Assembly (NCBI RefSeq): GCF_001598415.1
Contig: NZ_BCYX01000038.1
Coordinates: 1 to 38,804 of the forward strand
Source of the DNA: Sphingomonas mali NBRC 15500
GTDB taxonomy: Bacteria; Pseudomonadota; Alphaproteobacteria; Sphingomonadales; Sphingomonadaceae
Reading direction: 5' to 3'
DNA: 38,804 bases
In this document: positions 17,189-24,905 of the stretch, one piece after another
Layout: the number at the start of each line of letters is the position of its first letter
How positions within the stretch are numbered: the first letter of the stretch is position 1
Notes under the pieces: generated by a model
The model's database searches: none
What the model saw: the letters and a program-made list of their open reading frames with translations, nothing else
Told to the model about the DNA's origin: nothing
Translations under genes and position numbers: made by a program

Positions 17189-18877
17189 ATGGCCGCTGAC
17201 GCAGGCGTCACCGCCAGGCCCTACGACTTCATCGTCATCGGTGCCGGGACCGCGGGCTGCGTGCTCGCGAGCCGGCTGAGCGACGATCCCCGCAACACCG
17301 TCCTGCTGATCGAAGCCGGGCCCGACCACCCGCCCGGCGCCGAACCCGCCAGCGTGCGCGACGCATTTCCCGCCTCGATCGGCGAGCCCGCCTTTTACTG
17401 GCCCAAACTCTCGGCGGCGAATTACGAGACCAGCCGGCCGCGCCCATTCCGTCAGGCAAGGATGGTCGGTGGAGGCTCGAGCATCATGGGGATGCTGGCG
17501 CTGCGCGGGCTCCCCGCCGATTTCGACGGCTGGCGGGACGCGGGTGCCGAGGGCTGGAGCTGGGAGGATGTCCTGCCCAGCTTCAGGCGGATCGAGCGCG
17601 ATCTCGATTTCAGCGGACCGATGCATGGCGATTCGGGGCCGATGCCGGTGCGGCGGCACCCCCGCACGCGCTGGCCGGGATTCAGCCGTGCGGTGGCACG
17701 CGTGAACCGCGCCCAGGGCTTTGCCGTCGTCGACGACGTCAATGGCGATTTTCGCGACGGCATCTTCCCCATGCCGATGACCAATCTCCCCGAAGGGCGG
17801 ATTTCGGCCGCCATGGCATGGCTGACCGCCGAGGTGCGGCAGCGCCCCAATCTCACGATCATGGCCGACACCCGGGCCGACCAGCTGCTCATCGATGGGC
17901 GGACGGTGACGGGCGTGCGGATCGAAAGCGGTGGCCGGTTCGACGAGGTCCATGCCCGAGAGACGATCGTCTCCGGCGGCGGCATCCACTCCCCGCTCCT
18001 GCTGTTGCGATCCGGAATAGGACCGGCCGGCCATTTGAGGGACCAGGGCGTCACCATCGTCGCCGATCTGCCGGGAGTCGGCCGCAACCTGATCAATCAT
18101 GCCGGATTCAACGTCGCGGTCCATCTCAAGCGTTCCGCGCGCCAGGACCCGGCGCAACGCTCCTGGAGTCAGAACGGCCTGCGCTTCTCATCCGGCGTCG
18201 ACGGGTGCCCGCCAACCGACATGATCATGGCCGCCTTCAACCGGACAAGCTGGCATGGGCTCGGGCGCCAGATCGGATCGATCTTCGTCTCCGTGTACAA
18301 GCCCTTTTCCCGCGGCACGGTGGAACTGCGCGGCCCCGATGCCGCGACCGCGCCCGACATCCGCTTCAACCTTCTGTCGGACGAGCGCGACCGCATCCGG
18401 CATCACGAGGGGATCGCCTTCGCGCTCGGTATCCTCGACGAGGCCGAGGTCCGCGCGCAGATCAACAACGTCTTCATCGCGAAAGGCTATCTGGCGCAGA
18501 AGCTGACCGAACCGGGCTGGGCCAGCCGTGCCGCCGCGGAGGGCATCGCGCGGTTGCTCGACGGTCCCGCGATGCTGCGCGATCGCCTGCTCGCATCCGA
18601 CCTGATCGATCCAGCCGCCCTGCTCCACGACCGCGCGGGGCTCGAGAAGCTGGCGCGGCACTTCACCTATCCGATGGGCCATGTCGCGGGCACCTGCCGG
18701 ATCGGGCGGACCGACGATCCGATGGCGGTGGTCGACAGCCGGTGCCGGGTGCGTGAGCTGGCGGGACTGCGCGTCGTCGATGCGTCGATCATGCCGGACC
18801 TGGTGACCGCCAACACCCACCTGCCGACGCTAATGCTCGGCGAGCATGGCGCGAACCTGATCCTCGCCGACCGCTAG
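17189..18877 (+). CDS. GMC-family FAD-dependent oxidoreductase 2
   Basis: This 562-residue GMC flavoprotein alcohol oxidase/dehydrogenase has the FAD motif VIGAGTAGCVLASRLS, LLIEAGP, the signature region MVGGGSSIMGMLALRG, second signature GGGIHSPLLLLRSGIGP, and the His pair H498 (GHVAGTCRIG) and H544 (ANTHLPTLM). GMC 1 has His-Asn instead. I use ATG 17189 because the product then begins a few residues before the Rossmann strand, as usual. The frame stays open upstream to ATG 17066, adding 41 residues including CTACEARR, and neither start has a convincing ribosome site. It is divergent from MFS 2 and convergent with the thiolase-like gene. Confidence 0.88.
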   Translation: MAADAGVTARPYDFIVIGAGTAGCVLASRLSDDPRNTVLLIEAGPDHPPGAEPASVRDAFPASIGEPAFYWPKLSAANYETSRPRPFRQARMVGGGSSIMGMLALRGLPADFDGWRDAGAEGWSWEDVLPSFRRIERDLDFSGPMHGDSGPMPVRRHPRTRWPGFSRAVARVNRAQGFAVVDDVNGDFRDGIFPMPMTNLPEGRISAAMAWLTAEVRQRPNLTIMADTRADQLLIDGRTVTGVRIESGGRFDEVHARETIVSGGGIHSPLLLLRSGIGPAGHLRDQGVTIVADLPGVGRNLINHAGFNVAVHLKRSARQDPAQRSWSQNGLRFSSGVDGCPPTDMIMAAFNRTSWHGLGRQIGSIFVSVYKPFSRGTVELRGPDAATAPDIRFNLLSDERDRIRHHEGIAFALGILDEAEVRAQINNVFIAKGYLAQKLTEPGWASRAAAEGIARLLDGPAMLRDRLLASDLIDPAALLHDRAGLEKLARHFTYPMGHVAGTCRIGRTDDPMAVVDSRCRVRELAGLRVVDASIMPDLVTANTHLPTLMLGEHGANLILADR

Positions 18878-18888
18878 CCGCCAGGGCG

Positions 18889-18923
18889 CGTGCACCGCCG
18901 GCCCCCACGGCACCGGCGGCACG
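18889..18923. terminator. Stem-loop between convergent GMC 2 and thiolase-like genes
   Basis: An inner stem CCGCCGG (18895-18901) / CCGGCGG (18913-18919) continues as CGTG (18889-18892) / CACG (18920-18923) after a 2-nt bulge. It occupies the 53-bp gap between two convergent stop codons and may serve both transcripts. No T-run is seen. Confidence 0.45.
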
Positions 18924-18930
18924 AACGGCA

Positions 18931-20460
18931 CTAGGCGCTGACCACGCGATCCTGCTCGACTGCCGCGAGTTCTCGCCAGATCTGCCCGCCATCGGCATGA
19001 CGCTCGATCGTGCCTGCATGACCGATAACTTCGGGCGCGCCGCTGAGCAGCAGGTCGAGCACCGCCCTGTCCCCTGCATGAACGCCCGCCAACGTCCGGT
19101 AGCCGCCAGGCGTCCGCGCGACGATCACACCCCCAGAAGGCTCGCCGTCGCGTGCGTGAAAGACCGTATAGGTCTCGATTGTGGCCGGCCCGGTATAATC
19201 CTCGTCGACCGCCGGCACCGGATCGCGCAGCGCCTCGGCTTCGGCCTGATAGTTGAAATCCTGCGGAAATGTCGCCGCCGTGATCGCGCGACTCGACAAC
19301 ACGATGCTGTGATTATGGGTGGCGAAGCCGCCATTGGCGAACAGCAGGCCGTACCGTCCCTCGTGGCGCAGACGCTCGACCATGCTGACCACGGCATGGC
19401 TCATATAGTTGCCGATCGGCCCACCGCCGAAGGTGAGACCGCCGAACACCGTCGCCGGTCGCGCAACGGGCCAACCGAGCACCCGTCGCGCCATCTTAGG
19501 CACGCAGGGAAAACAACTGTACAGTTCGACCATATCGATGTCGCGAGCCGCCAGCCCGTTGAGAGAAAGGGCGCGGACGAGCGACACGTACATGCTTACG
19601 CTACGATCGAACCGGTCCCGGCGGATCGGTTGGTCGTCCTCGCGCGCCGCGGCACCGAGTCCGACAAAGACAAGCCGTTCCTCGGGGATACCGCGGGCCC
19701 GTGCCTCGGCCAGGCTCGTCACGATGAACGCAGCTCCCTGGTTGACCGAACTGTTGGCCACCATCAGCTTGGTATAGGGAAAGGCGAGCGGGCGGTTGTC
19801 CGCGGTCGGCGTGACGATCTCCTCGGCCGACCGGTTCCGCCGGATCCACGCCCCCTCGTTCGCTGCCGCGACCTCCGAGAAGCGCGCCCAAATCTCGCCC
19901 GTTTCTTCCTGGCCCGCCGCGAGGTCCTGACCGTAACGCGATCGCGCGGCATTCTCGTAGAGCGGATAGACATCGATCGGCGCCACCAGACCATAGCGCT
20001 GTGCGTACCCAGGCTTGTTCGCTTCCAGCCGGGTTCGCACCACATTGTGCGAAGCGGTCCCTGCCGCAGCCGCGGCGCGGCGCGCGGCCGTCCGGAGCGC
20101 CTCACCGCCGCAGATCGCGGCCGAACGGATCTCTCCGGCACCGATGCGGTTGGCGGCGATATTGAGCAGCTCGATCGGACTCGTGCCACTTGGCAGGGCG
20201 GTCTGTTCGGCGAAACGCGGCGAGGCGCCGATCCGTTCGGCGAGCGGCCCGGTCAGATTGCCCAGCGCCTTGAACGAGATCTGATCGACGATCCCGATCG
20301 AATCGAGCCCCGAGAGCCACGAGCCGCCGCCCGCGTCCCGCTCGGCCACCCGTAGCGCCTCCTCCATCAGCCCCAGCGAATCCCTGCCCTCTGCCGGGTC
20401 CTCCGGGCGATCGTTGAACTGGCCGACGCCGACGATGACGGGAATATGCTCTGGCTTCAT
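18931..20460 (-). CDS. Thiolase-like protein (TLP1/SCP2-thiolase type with additional C-terminal domain)
   Basis: This 509-residue protein has a thiolase fold: an N-terminal VIVGVGQFNDRP, helix IELLNIAANRIGAGEIRSAAICGGEAL, and a late GGLTFGGGPIGNYMSHAVVSMVERLR in place of the canonical GGAIA-GHP block. About 90 extra C-terminal residues start at IETYTVFHARDGEP and resemble the additional domain of mycobacterial thiolase-like protein type 1. The canonical nucleophilic Cys is absent: the aligned stretch reads S91-G92-T93. GHPxG is also replaced, while FATHNH keeps a His. It may therefore bind CoA esters without being a normal thiolase. The start at ATG 20460 has GAAGG upstream. It lies 30 bp behind the enoyl-CoA hydratase gene. 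Confidence 0.82.
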   Translation of the reverse strand: MKPEHIPVIVGVGQFNDRPEDPAEGRDSLGLMEEALRVAERDAGGGSWLSGLDSIGIVDQISFKALGNLTGPLAERIGASPRFAEQTALPSGTSPIELLNIAANRIGAGEIRSAAICGGEALRTAARRAAAAAGTASHNVVRTRLEANKPGYAQRYGLVAPIDVYPLYENAARSRYGQDLAAGQEETGEIWARFSEVAAANEGAWIRRNRSAEEIVTPTADNRPLAFPYTKLMVANSSVNQGAAFIVTSLAEARARGIPEERLVFVGLGAAAREDDQPIRRDRFDRSVSMYVSLVRALSLNGLAARDIDMVELYSCFPCVPKMARRVLGWPVARPATVFGGLTFGGGPIGNYMSHAVVSMVERLRHEGRYGLLFANGGFATHNHSIVLSSRAITAATFPQDFNYQAEAEALRDPVPAVDEDYTGPATIETYTVFHARDGEPSGGVIVARTPGGYRTLAGVHAGDRAVLDLLLSGAPEVIGHAGTIERHADGGQIWRELAAVEQDRVVSA

Positions 20461-20490
20461 GATCGTGCCTTCATGTTGCGGATAACGGGG

Positions 20491-21294
20491 TCAGCGGGCC
20501 TGCCAGACCGGCGCGCGCTTTTCGGCAAAGGCACGCGGACCTTCCTTGGCGTCCTCGGACTGGAACAGGGCGGCACCTTCCGCGCGGGAGATCTCCCACG
20601 CCGGTTGCTCCGCGGCGATGGTGCCATTGGCGATGCCCATGGCGATCCGCTTGCTGGCCTGGACCGAGAGGGGCGCGTTGCCGGCGATCTGTTCGGCGAT
20701 CGCGAGCGCCGTGGGCAGCAGTTCGGCGGCAGGGACGACGCGATTGACCAGCCCGAGCGCCAGCGCCCGATCGGCGGAAAAGGGTTCGCCCGTGAGCAGA
20801 TATTCCATCGCGATCTTGGGCGGCAACTGTCGAGCAAGGCGGATCGCGCCGCCGGCACCGGCATAGATACCGCGCTTCACCTCAGGCAGGCCGAAATTCA
20901 CCGCATCGGCGGCGATCACGATGTCCGACGCGAGCGCGATCTCGGTCCCCCCGCCGAGTGCGAAGCCGTTGACCGCCGCGATGATCGGCTTGCCGATCGG
21001 ATGCTCGACGAAGCCGGCAAAGCCCCACGCGCGGCGGACGGGATCGGCCGGCCGCAAATCCTCGCCGCGCGCCAGCGCCTTCAGATCCGCGCCTGCGCAG
21101 AAGGCCTGATCGCCCGCCCCGGTGACGATCACCGCCCGGATCGCGGGGTCATGCTCTGCGGCCTCGAGCGCTTCGCCCATCCCGATATGCACCGCCTGGT
21201 TGACCGCATTGCGCGCCTCGGGCCGATTGATCGTGATGATCATAATCGCGCCGCGACGCTCTACCAGCACTGCGCTCTCGGCGATTTCCGTCAT
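20491..21294 (-). CDS. Enoyl-CoA hydratase/isomerase (crotonase) family protein
   Basis: This 267-residue crotonase would hydrate an enoyl-CoA or carry out a related CoA-ester reaction. It has NRPEARNAVN, the oxyanion-hole region FCAGADLKAL, GGGTEIALASD with E118, and FGLPEVKRGIYAGAGG with E138. The 20-residue spacing is standard and both catalytic Glu are kept. The C-terminal helix region with FQSEDAKEGPRAFAEKRAPVW is typical. The start at ATG 21294 has GGAAGGTGG upstream. It is followed after 30 bp by the thiolase-like gene and is divergent from a LysR gene across 424 bp, so that LysR is the obvious candidate regulator. Confidence 0.92.
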   Translation of the reverse strand: MTEIAESAVLVERRGAIMIITINRPEARNAVNQAVHIGMGEALEAAEHDPAIRAVIVTGAGDQAFCAGADLKALARGEDLRPADPVRRAWGFAGFVEHPIGKPIIAAVNGFALGGGTEIALASDIVIAADAVNFGLPEVKRGIYAGAGGAIRLARQLPPKIAMEYLLTGEPFSADRALALGLVNRVVPAAELLPTALAIAEQIAGNAPLSVQASKRIAMGIANGTIAAEQPAWEISRAEGAALFQSEDAKEGPRAFAEKRAPVWQAR

Positions 21295-21718
21295 GAATGC
21301 CCACCTTCCATTTGATTGAGATGCACCGTTCCAGGGATTGGCGGCGGCCCGAGACCGGACAAGCCGCCGCGGAAAGAGGCGAGCCGCGATACCGCCTGCC
21401 CCGTCCGCTCCTTGTTCATGCAGTCACCCCGCAACCCCTAGCCGACGACAGTCCTCGCCTGTCGCTTCGGCGGCGATGCTAACGCCCCGCACGCGGCACG
21501 CTTCATGATCCCTTTGGGCATTCGGCATCGGCAAAAATGATGGAAGCAACCGCCGCGAATGCGGCAGGTATGGCCTGGATCGGGAAGATCATGCCGCGAT
21601 GCCGCCTTGCGCGGACTGTATCGCGGCATAGACTTGAAGGGCGGCGCCCGCGTTGGAATCGACCTCGCGAGACGGGTCGACAATGGTCGCCGCGACACTG
21701 GGGAGAGGTAAAGACTCG
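21295..21718. other. 424-bp divergent intergenic region, enoyl-CoA hydratase / LysR
   Basis: No credible gene is seen. The region should hold promoters for the leftward hydratase/thiolase-like operon and the rightward LysR gene. Its clearest structure is the 10-bp inverted repeat at 21591-21629, listed separately. GGGGAGAGGT just before 21719 is the LysR ribosome site. Confidence 0.6.
21591..21629. promoter_or_regulatory. Interrupted 10-bp inverted repeat upstream of LysR 1
   Basis: ATGCCGCGAT at 21591-21600 is exactly repeated in inverse orientation at 21620-21629, with a 19-bp spacer. The arm centres are about 29 bp apart, close to three helical turns. It lies 89 bp before the LysR start and about 300 bp from the hydratase start. 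It is a candidate site for the adjacent regulator. Confidence 0.45.
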
Positions 21719-22657
21719 ATGGCATTCAGGGGTTCGCTTCAGGACATTCGCCTGTTCATCGCGGCATATGAGGAGGGTTCGTTCACCGCGGCGGCGACGC
21801 GCGAGAACAGCACCCAGTCGGGCGTCTCGCACCACATTTCGCAACTCGAAGCGCTGCTCAAGGTGAAGCTCTTCGATCGCGCCCGTGTCGGTGTGACGGC
21901 CACGCCGGCAGCCGACATCTTCTACCAGCGCTGTGCCGAGATGCTGCGGTCGATCGACCAGGCGTCGAACGACATGTCGCAATATTCGCGTGGCCATCAG
22001 GGCAATATCACGATCGCAGCGGTGCCGGCGCTGACCAACCGCTTGATCGCCCCCGCCCTCCTCCAGCTTAGCCAGAGCCACCCGAACGTGAAGGTCCGGG
22101 TCATCGAGAGTTCCGGCTCGATCATGGCCGAGATGGTCTCATCGGGCATGGCCGATTTCGCGTTCAGCACGCTTGAAGGGCGCGAGACCGGCATTCAGGC
22201 GCGGCCGATGCTGACGACCCCGCAATGCCTCGTCTCGCGAGCGATGCCCGACACACCATCGACCGCCAACGGCATGCCCAACCAGCCGATCAATATGGCC
22301 TGGGGCACGGGCATGCGCCTGCGCCGCACGATCATCCGCGCCTGCCTGGAAATGAACCATGTCCGGATCAATTCGTCGCTCGAGCTGGGGTCGTCGCTCG
22401 CGATGCTCGATCTGGTCAGCCGCAGCGACTGGCACATGGTCGCACCGTGCGTGATGTTCGATCCGGTCGGGGATGCCGATCGCTTCTTCGTGCGTCCGCT
22501 GCGCCGGCCCGACGTGAACTATGAGATCATGCTGCTCCAGCGCAGCACGGCCGCGTTGACCCAGGAGGCCGAGGCGTTCGCCGAGATCATCGCGGACGGA
22601 TGCCGCAAGGCGACCGATGCCTGGGTCGAGCGGTTCGAGGCCGAAGGATGGATGTGA
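21719..22657 (+). CDS. LysR-family transcriptional regulator 1
   Basis: This 312-residue LTTR has an N-terminal winged helix-turn-helix at about residues 8-65 (QDIRLFIAAYEEGSFTAAA, then SGVSHHISQLEALLKVKLFDR) and a periplasmic-binding-like effector domain from about 95 on (NITIAAVPALTNRLIAP). The start at ATG 21719 has GGGGAGAGG about 10 nt upstream; 22 in-frame codons further upstream show no family match. It is divergent from the hydratase/thiolase-like operon, the classical LTTR layout, so that operon and possibly the downstream epoxide hydrolase 2 are likely targets. The effector is unknown; pathway intermediates are usual. Confidence 0.9.
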   Translation: MAFRGSLQDIRLFIAAYEEGSFTAAATRENSTQSGVSHHISQLEALLKVKLFDRARVGVTATPAADIFYQRCAEMLRSIDQASNDMSQYSRGHQGNITIAAVPALTNRLIAPALLQLSQSHPNVKVRVIESSGSIMAEMVSSGMADFAFSTLEGRETGIQARPMLTTPQCLVSRAMPDTPSTANGMPNQPINMAWGTGMRLRRTIIRACLEMNHVRINSSLELGSSLAMLDLVSRSDWHMVAPCVMFDPVGDADRFFVRPLRRPDVNYEIMLLQRSTAALTQEAEAFAEIIADGCRKATDAWVERFEAEGWM

Positions 22658-22697
22658 CCGGCCATAACTGAAACGACATGACTGCCGGGCGCCGAAA

Positions 22698-22707
22698 GCC
22701 AATTGGC
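22698..22707. promoter_or_regulatory. Perfect 10-bp palindrome upstream of epoxide hydrolase 2
   Basis: GCCAATTGGC lies 57 bp before the epoxide hydrolase 2 start, within the 107-bp gap after LysR 1. A CAATTG core also occurs upstream of epoxide hydrolase 1 (4714-4719). It is short, so the call is tentative. Confidence 0.3.
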
Positions 22708-22764
22708 GCACCTCGTCGTACCGCTAGCCTCGCCTGACCATATCCCAAGCGAGGATCTCCGACG

Positions 22765-23958
22765 ATGGCAACCAAGGTCGAACCGTTCCGGGTGGCGATA
22801 AGCGAGGATGCGCTGGCCGACCTCAAGATCCGGCTCGACAATACCATCTGGCCGGATGATCCGGGCAACGAGGATTGGAGCTACGGCGTCAACGCCGACT
22901 ATCTGCGGGGGCTCGTCGATTATTGGCGCAACGACTATGACTGGCGGGCCGCCGAGGCACGGATCAACGCCTTTCCCAATTACATGGCGGTAGTCGACGA
23001 CGTCCCGATCCATTTCATCCACCGCAAGGGCAACGGTCCCAATCCCATCCCGCTCATCGTCACCCACGGCTGGCCTTGGACCTTCTGGGACATGCACAAG
23101 GTGATCGAGCCGCTCGCCGATCCCGCGGCGCATGGCGGGGATCCGGCGGACGCCTTCGATGTGATCGTCCCGTCGCTGCCCGGCTATGGATTTTCGGGGC
23201 CGCCGCGCCAGGCCGGGCTGGCCTATTGGAAATGGGCCGACCTCTGGCACACGCTGATGACCGAAGGCCTTGGCTATGCCAAATATGCCAGCAGCGGCGG
23301 CGACTGGGGCGCGCTCATCTCGTCGCAGCTCGGGCACAAATATGCCGAGAGCCTCTACGGCATCCACATCATGCACCCGATGTTGCTCGATCAGTTCAAC
23401 ACCGAGCGGCCCTGGGATGCGACCTTCCGCGCCTGGGACACTAAGACCCAGCCGCGCGGCGGGCGAACGAAGTTCGTCGCGCATCTGGCGGTGCAGAATC
23501 TGGATCCGCAGTCACTTGCCTATGGGATCACCGACTCCCCGGTCGGCATGCTGGCCTGGTTCCTGGAGCGCTGGCGGGCCTGGGGCGATACCGATGGCGA
23601 CCCCGAAAAAGTCTATTCGCGCGAGCATATGATCACCAGCGCGATGATCTTCTGGCTGTCGCACACCGCCGGCACCTCGATCCGCGCACATGCGGATTCA
23701 TCCCGCTTCCCCTGGCAGCCGTCGCACGATCGCATGCCGATGATCGAGGCGCCGACCGGCATCACTTTCCTCGGCGGTGAAAATCCGGTCGACGTCGCGA
23801 CCGACGATCGGGTCAAGGCCTTCGAGCAGGGCCCGCGCGCGCAGTTCTTCAATACGGTCTATCTGCACGCCCATCCGACCGGCGGCCATTTCGGTTATTA
23901 TGAGAACCCCCAGGCCGTGATCCACGACGTCCGGGCGATGTTCCGCATGCTTCGCTGA
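22765..23958 (+). CDS. Epoxide hydrolase 2 (EHN domain plus alpha/beta hydrolase)
   Basis: This 397-residue paralogue of the enzymes at 4808 and 35501 has HGWP starting at H101, nucleophile D180 in SGGDWGAL, and general-base H375 in TGGHFGYYENP. A 33-residue N-terminal stretch (from RLDNTIWPDDP to LVDYWR) is identical to epoxide hydrolase 1, with ten silent DNA differences in 99 bp. The central part is much closer to epoxide hydrolase 3, and the C-terminal part is the most divergent of the three. The start is ATG 22765 with GAGGAT upstream. It lies alone between two LysR genes, and its end forms a strong hairpin shared with the convergent LysR 2. Confidence 0.9.
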   Translation: MATKVEPFRVAISEDALADLKIRLDNTIWPDDPGNEDWSYGVNADYLRGLVDYWRNDYDWRAAEARINAFPNYMAVVDDVPIHFIHRKGNGPNPIPLIVTHGWPWTFWDMHKVIEPLADPAAHGGDPADAFDVIVPSLPGYGFSGPPRQAGLAYWKWADLWHTLMTEGLGYAKYASSGGDWGALISSQLGHKYAESLYGIHIMHPMLLDQFNTERPWDATFRAWDTKTQPRGGRTKFVAHLAVQNLDPQSLAYGITDSPVGMLAWFLERWRAWGDTDGDPEKVYSREHMITSAMIFWLSHTAGTSIRAHADSSRFPWQPSHDRMPMIEAPTGITFLGGENPVDVATDDRVKAFEQGPRAQFFNTVYLHAHPTGGHFGYYENPQAVIHDVRAMFRMLR

Positions 23959-23967
23959 ACGGAATCC

Positions 23968-23993
23968 GAGCGCGTGCCGATGGGCACGCGCTC
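23968..23993. terminator. Strong bidirectional hairpin between epoxide hydrolase 2 and LysR 2
   Basis: GAGCGCGTGCC at 23968-23978 is followed after a 4-nt loop (GATG) by its exact 11-bp complement at 23983-23993. The stem sits in the 33-bp gap between convergent genes and overlaps the LysR 2 stop codon (23994-23992). It is probably a shared transcription-end structure, although no T-run follows. Confidence 0.6.
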
Positions 23994-24846
23994 ACCCCTG
24001 GGCGACGACCGCGGTGGCCTCGGCGGCGAAGGCCCTGATCACCCGGGTCTGCACGGGCGGCGTCAGGATGCCGATCGTGCGCTGCGGCGCCCCGAGGATC
24101 GGGACGGCAGCGAGTTGCGGCGGCGCCTGCAGCGCCAGCGAACGCGGCAGGATGGAAACGCCCAGCCCCTCCTCCACCATCGCGTAGATGGTGCTGTAGG
24201 AGCGCGACCGATGGGTCACGGCGCAGGCCAGATCATGTTTCTCGAACTCGCGGACGAGCATGCGATCGATCCCGCAGCTCGAGACGATCAGCGGCAGGCC
24301 GGCGATGTCGGCGAGCGCGCGTGCGCCCGCCGCCTCGTCCCGGCGGACGAGCAGCATGAAGGGTTCTTCGGCAAGCGCCGTCCAGTCCCAACCTTCGACG
24401 GGGGCGGTCGCCAGCGCGACATGGACGATATGCTCGCCCAGCCAGGAGGTCAGTTCGCCCGATTCTCCCTCGAAAAGGCGGACATGGACTTCGGGATGCC
24501 GCTTGCGCAGCGCGCCCAGGATTCGCGGCAACGGCCAATTGACCAGGCTGGGCGGTGCCCCGATCTTGATCGCGCCCTTGACGGCGCCGCCGTGGTCGCT
24601 GGCCATCTGGCGCAATGCATCGAACTCGCGCAACGCCGACCGGGCATGGCAGAGCACGTCGTCGCCGAGCGCGGTCGCGGTGACCCCGTCGGCGCCGCGC
24701 ACCAGCAACGGCCCGCCAAAGGCCTGTTCGAGCAAACGAATCGTCTTGCTGACCGCCGGCTGGGTCTGGCGCAACTCGCTTGCCGCGCGCGAGAAGCTAC
24801 GGTGTTCGGCCACCGCCACCAGGACACGGAACTGGCTCGGGCTCAT
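23992..24846 (-). CDS. LysR-family transcriptional regulator 2
   Basis: This 284-residue LTTR has its helix-turn-helix at about residues 2-50 (FRVLVAVAEHRSFSRAASEL, QPAVSKTIRLLEQAFGGPLLVR) and its effector domain from about 90 (GAIKIGAPPSLVNWPLPRIL). It starts at ATG 24846. The start codon is overlapped by a 16-bp dyad (24845-24860), which suggests autoregulation. It lies 59 bp downstream of the acyl-CoA ligase in the same direction and may be the last gene of the TonB 2-ligase transcript, so it probably controls that group. Effector unknown. Confidence 0.9.
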   Translation of the reverse strand: MSPSQFRVLVAVAEHRSFSRAASELRQTQPAVSKTIRLLEQAFGGPLLVRGADGVTATALGDDVLCHARSALREFDALRQMASDHGGAVKGAIKIGAPPSLVNWPLPRILGALRKRHPEVHVRLFEGESGELTSWLGEHIVHVALATAPVEGWDWTALAEEPFMLLVRRDEAAGARALADIAGLPLIVSSCGIDRMLVREFEKHDLACAVTHRSRSYSTIYAMVEEGLGVSILPRSLALQAPPQLAAVPILGAPQRTIGILTPPVQTRVIRAFAAEATAVVAQG

Positions 24847-24860
24847 AACCTCTAGGTTAT
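24845..24860. promoter_or_regulatory. 16-bp dyad over the LysR 2 start codon
   Basis: ATAACCTCTAGGTTAT has 7-bp perfect arms with a 2-bp centre. Its last two bases on the minus strand (AT) are the first two bases of the LysR 2 ATG, so a bound protein would cover the ribosome site and start. The ATAAC...GTTAT form resembles known LTTR operator dyads. Confidence 0.55.
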
Positions 24861-24905
24861 ACCCCTCCCCGCCTATGTATCAACGGCGACATGACGGCGT
24901 CCCGT

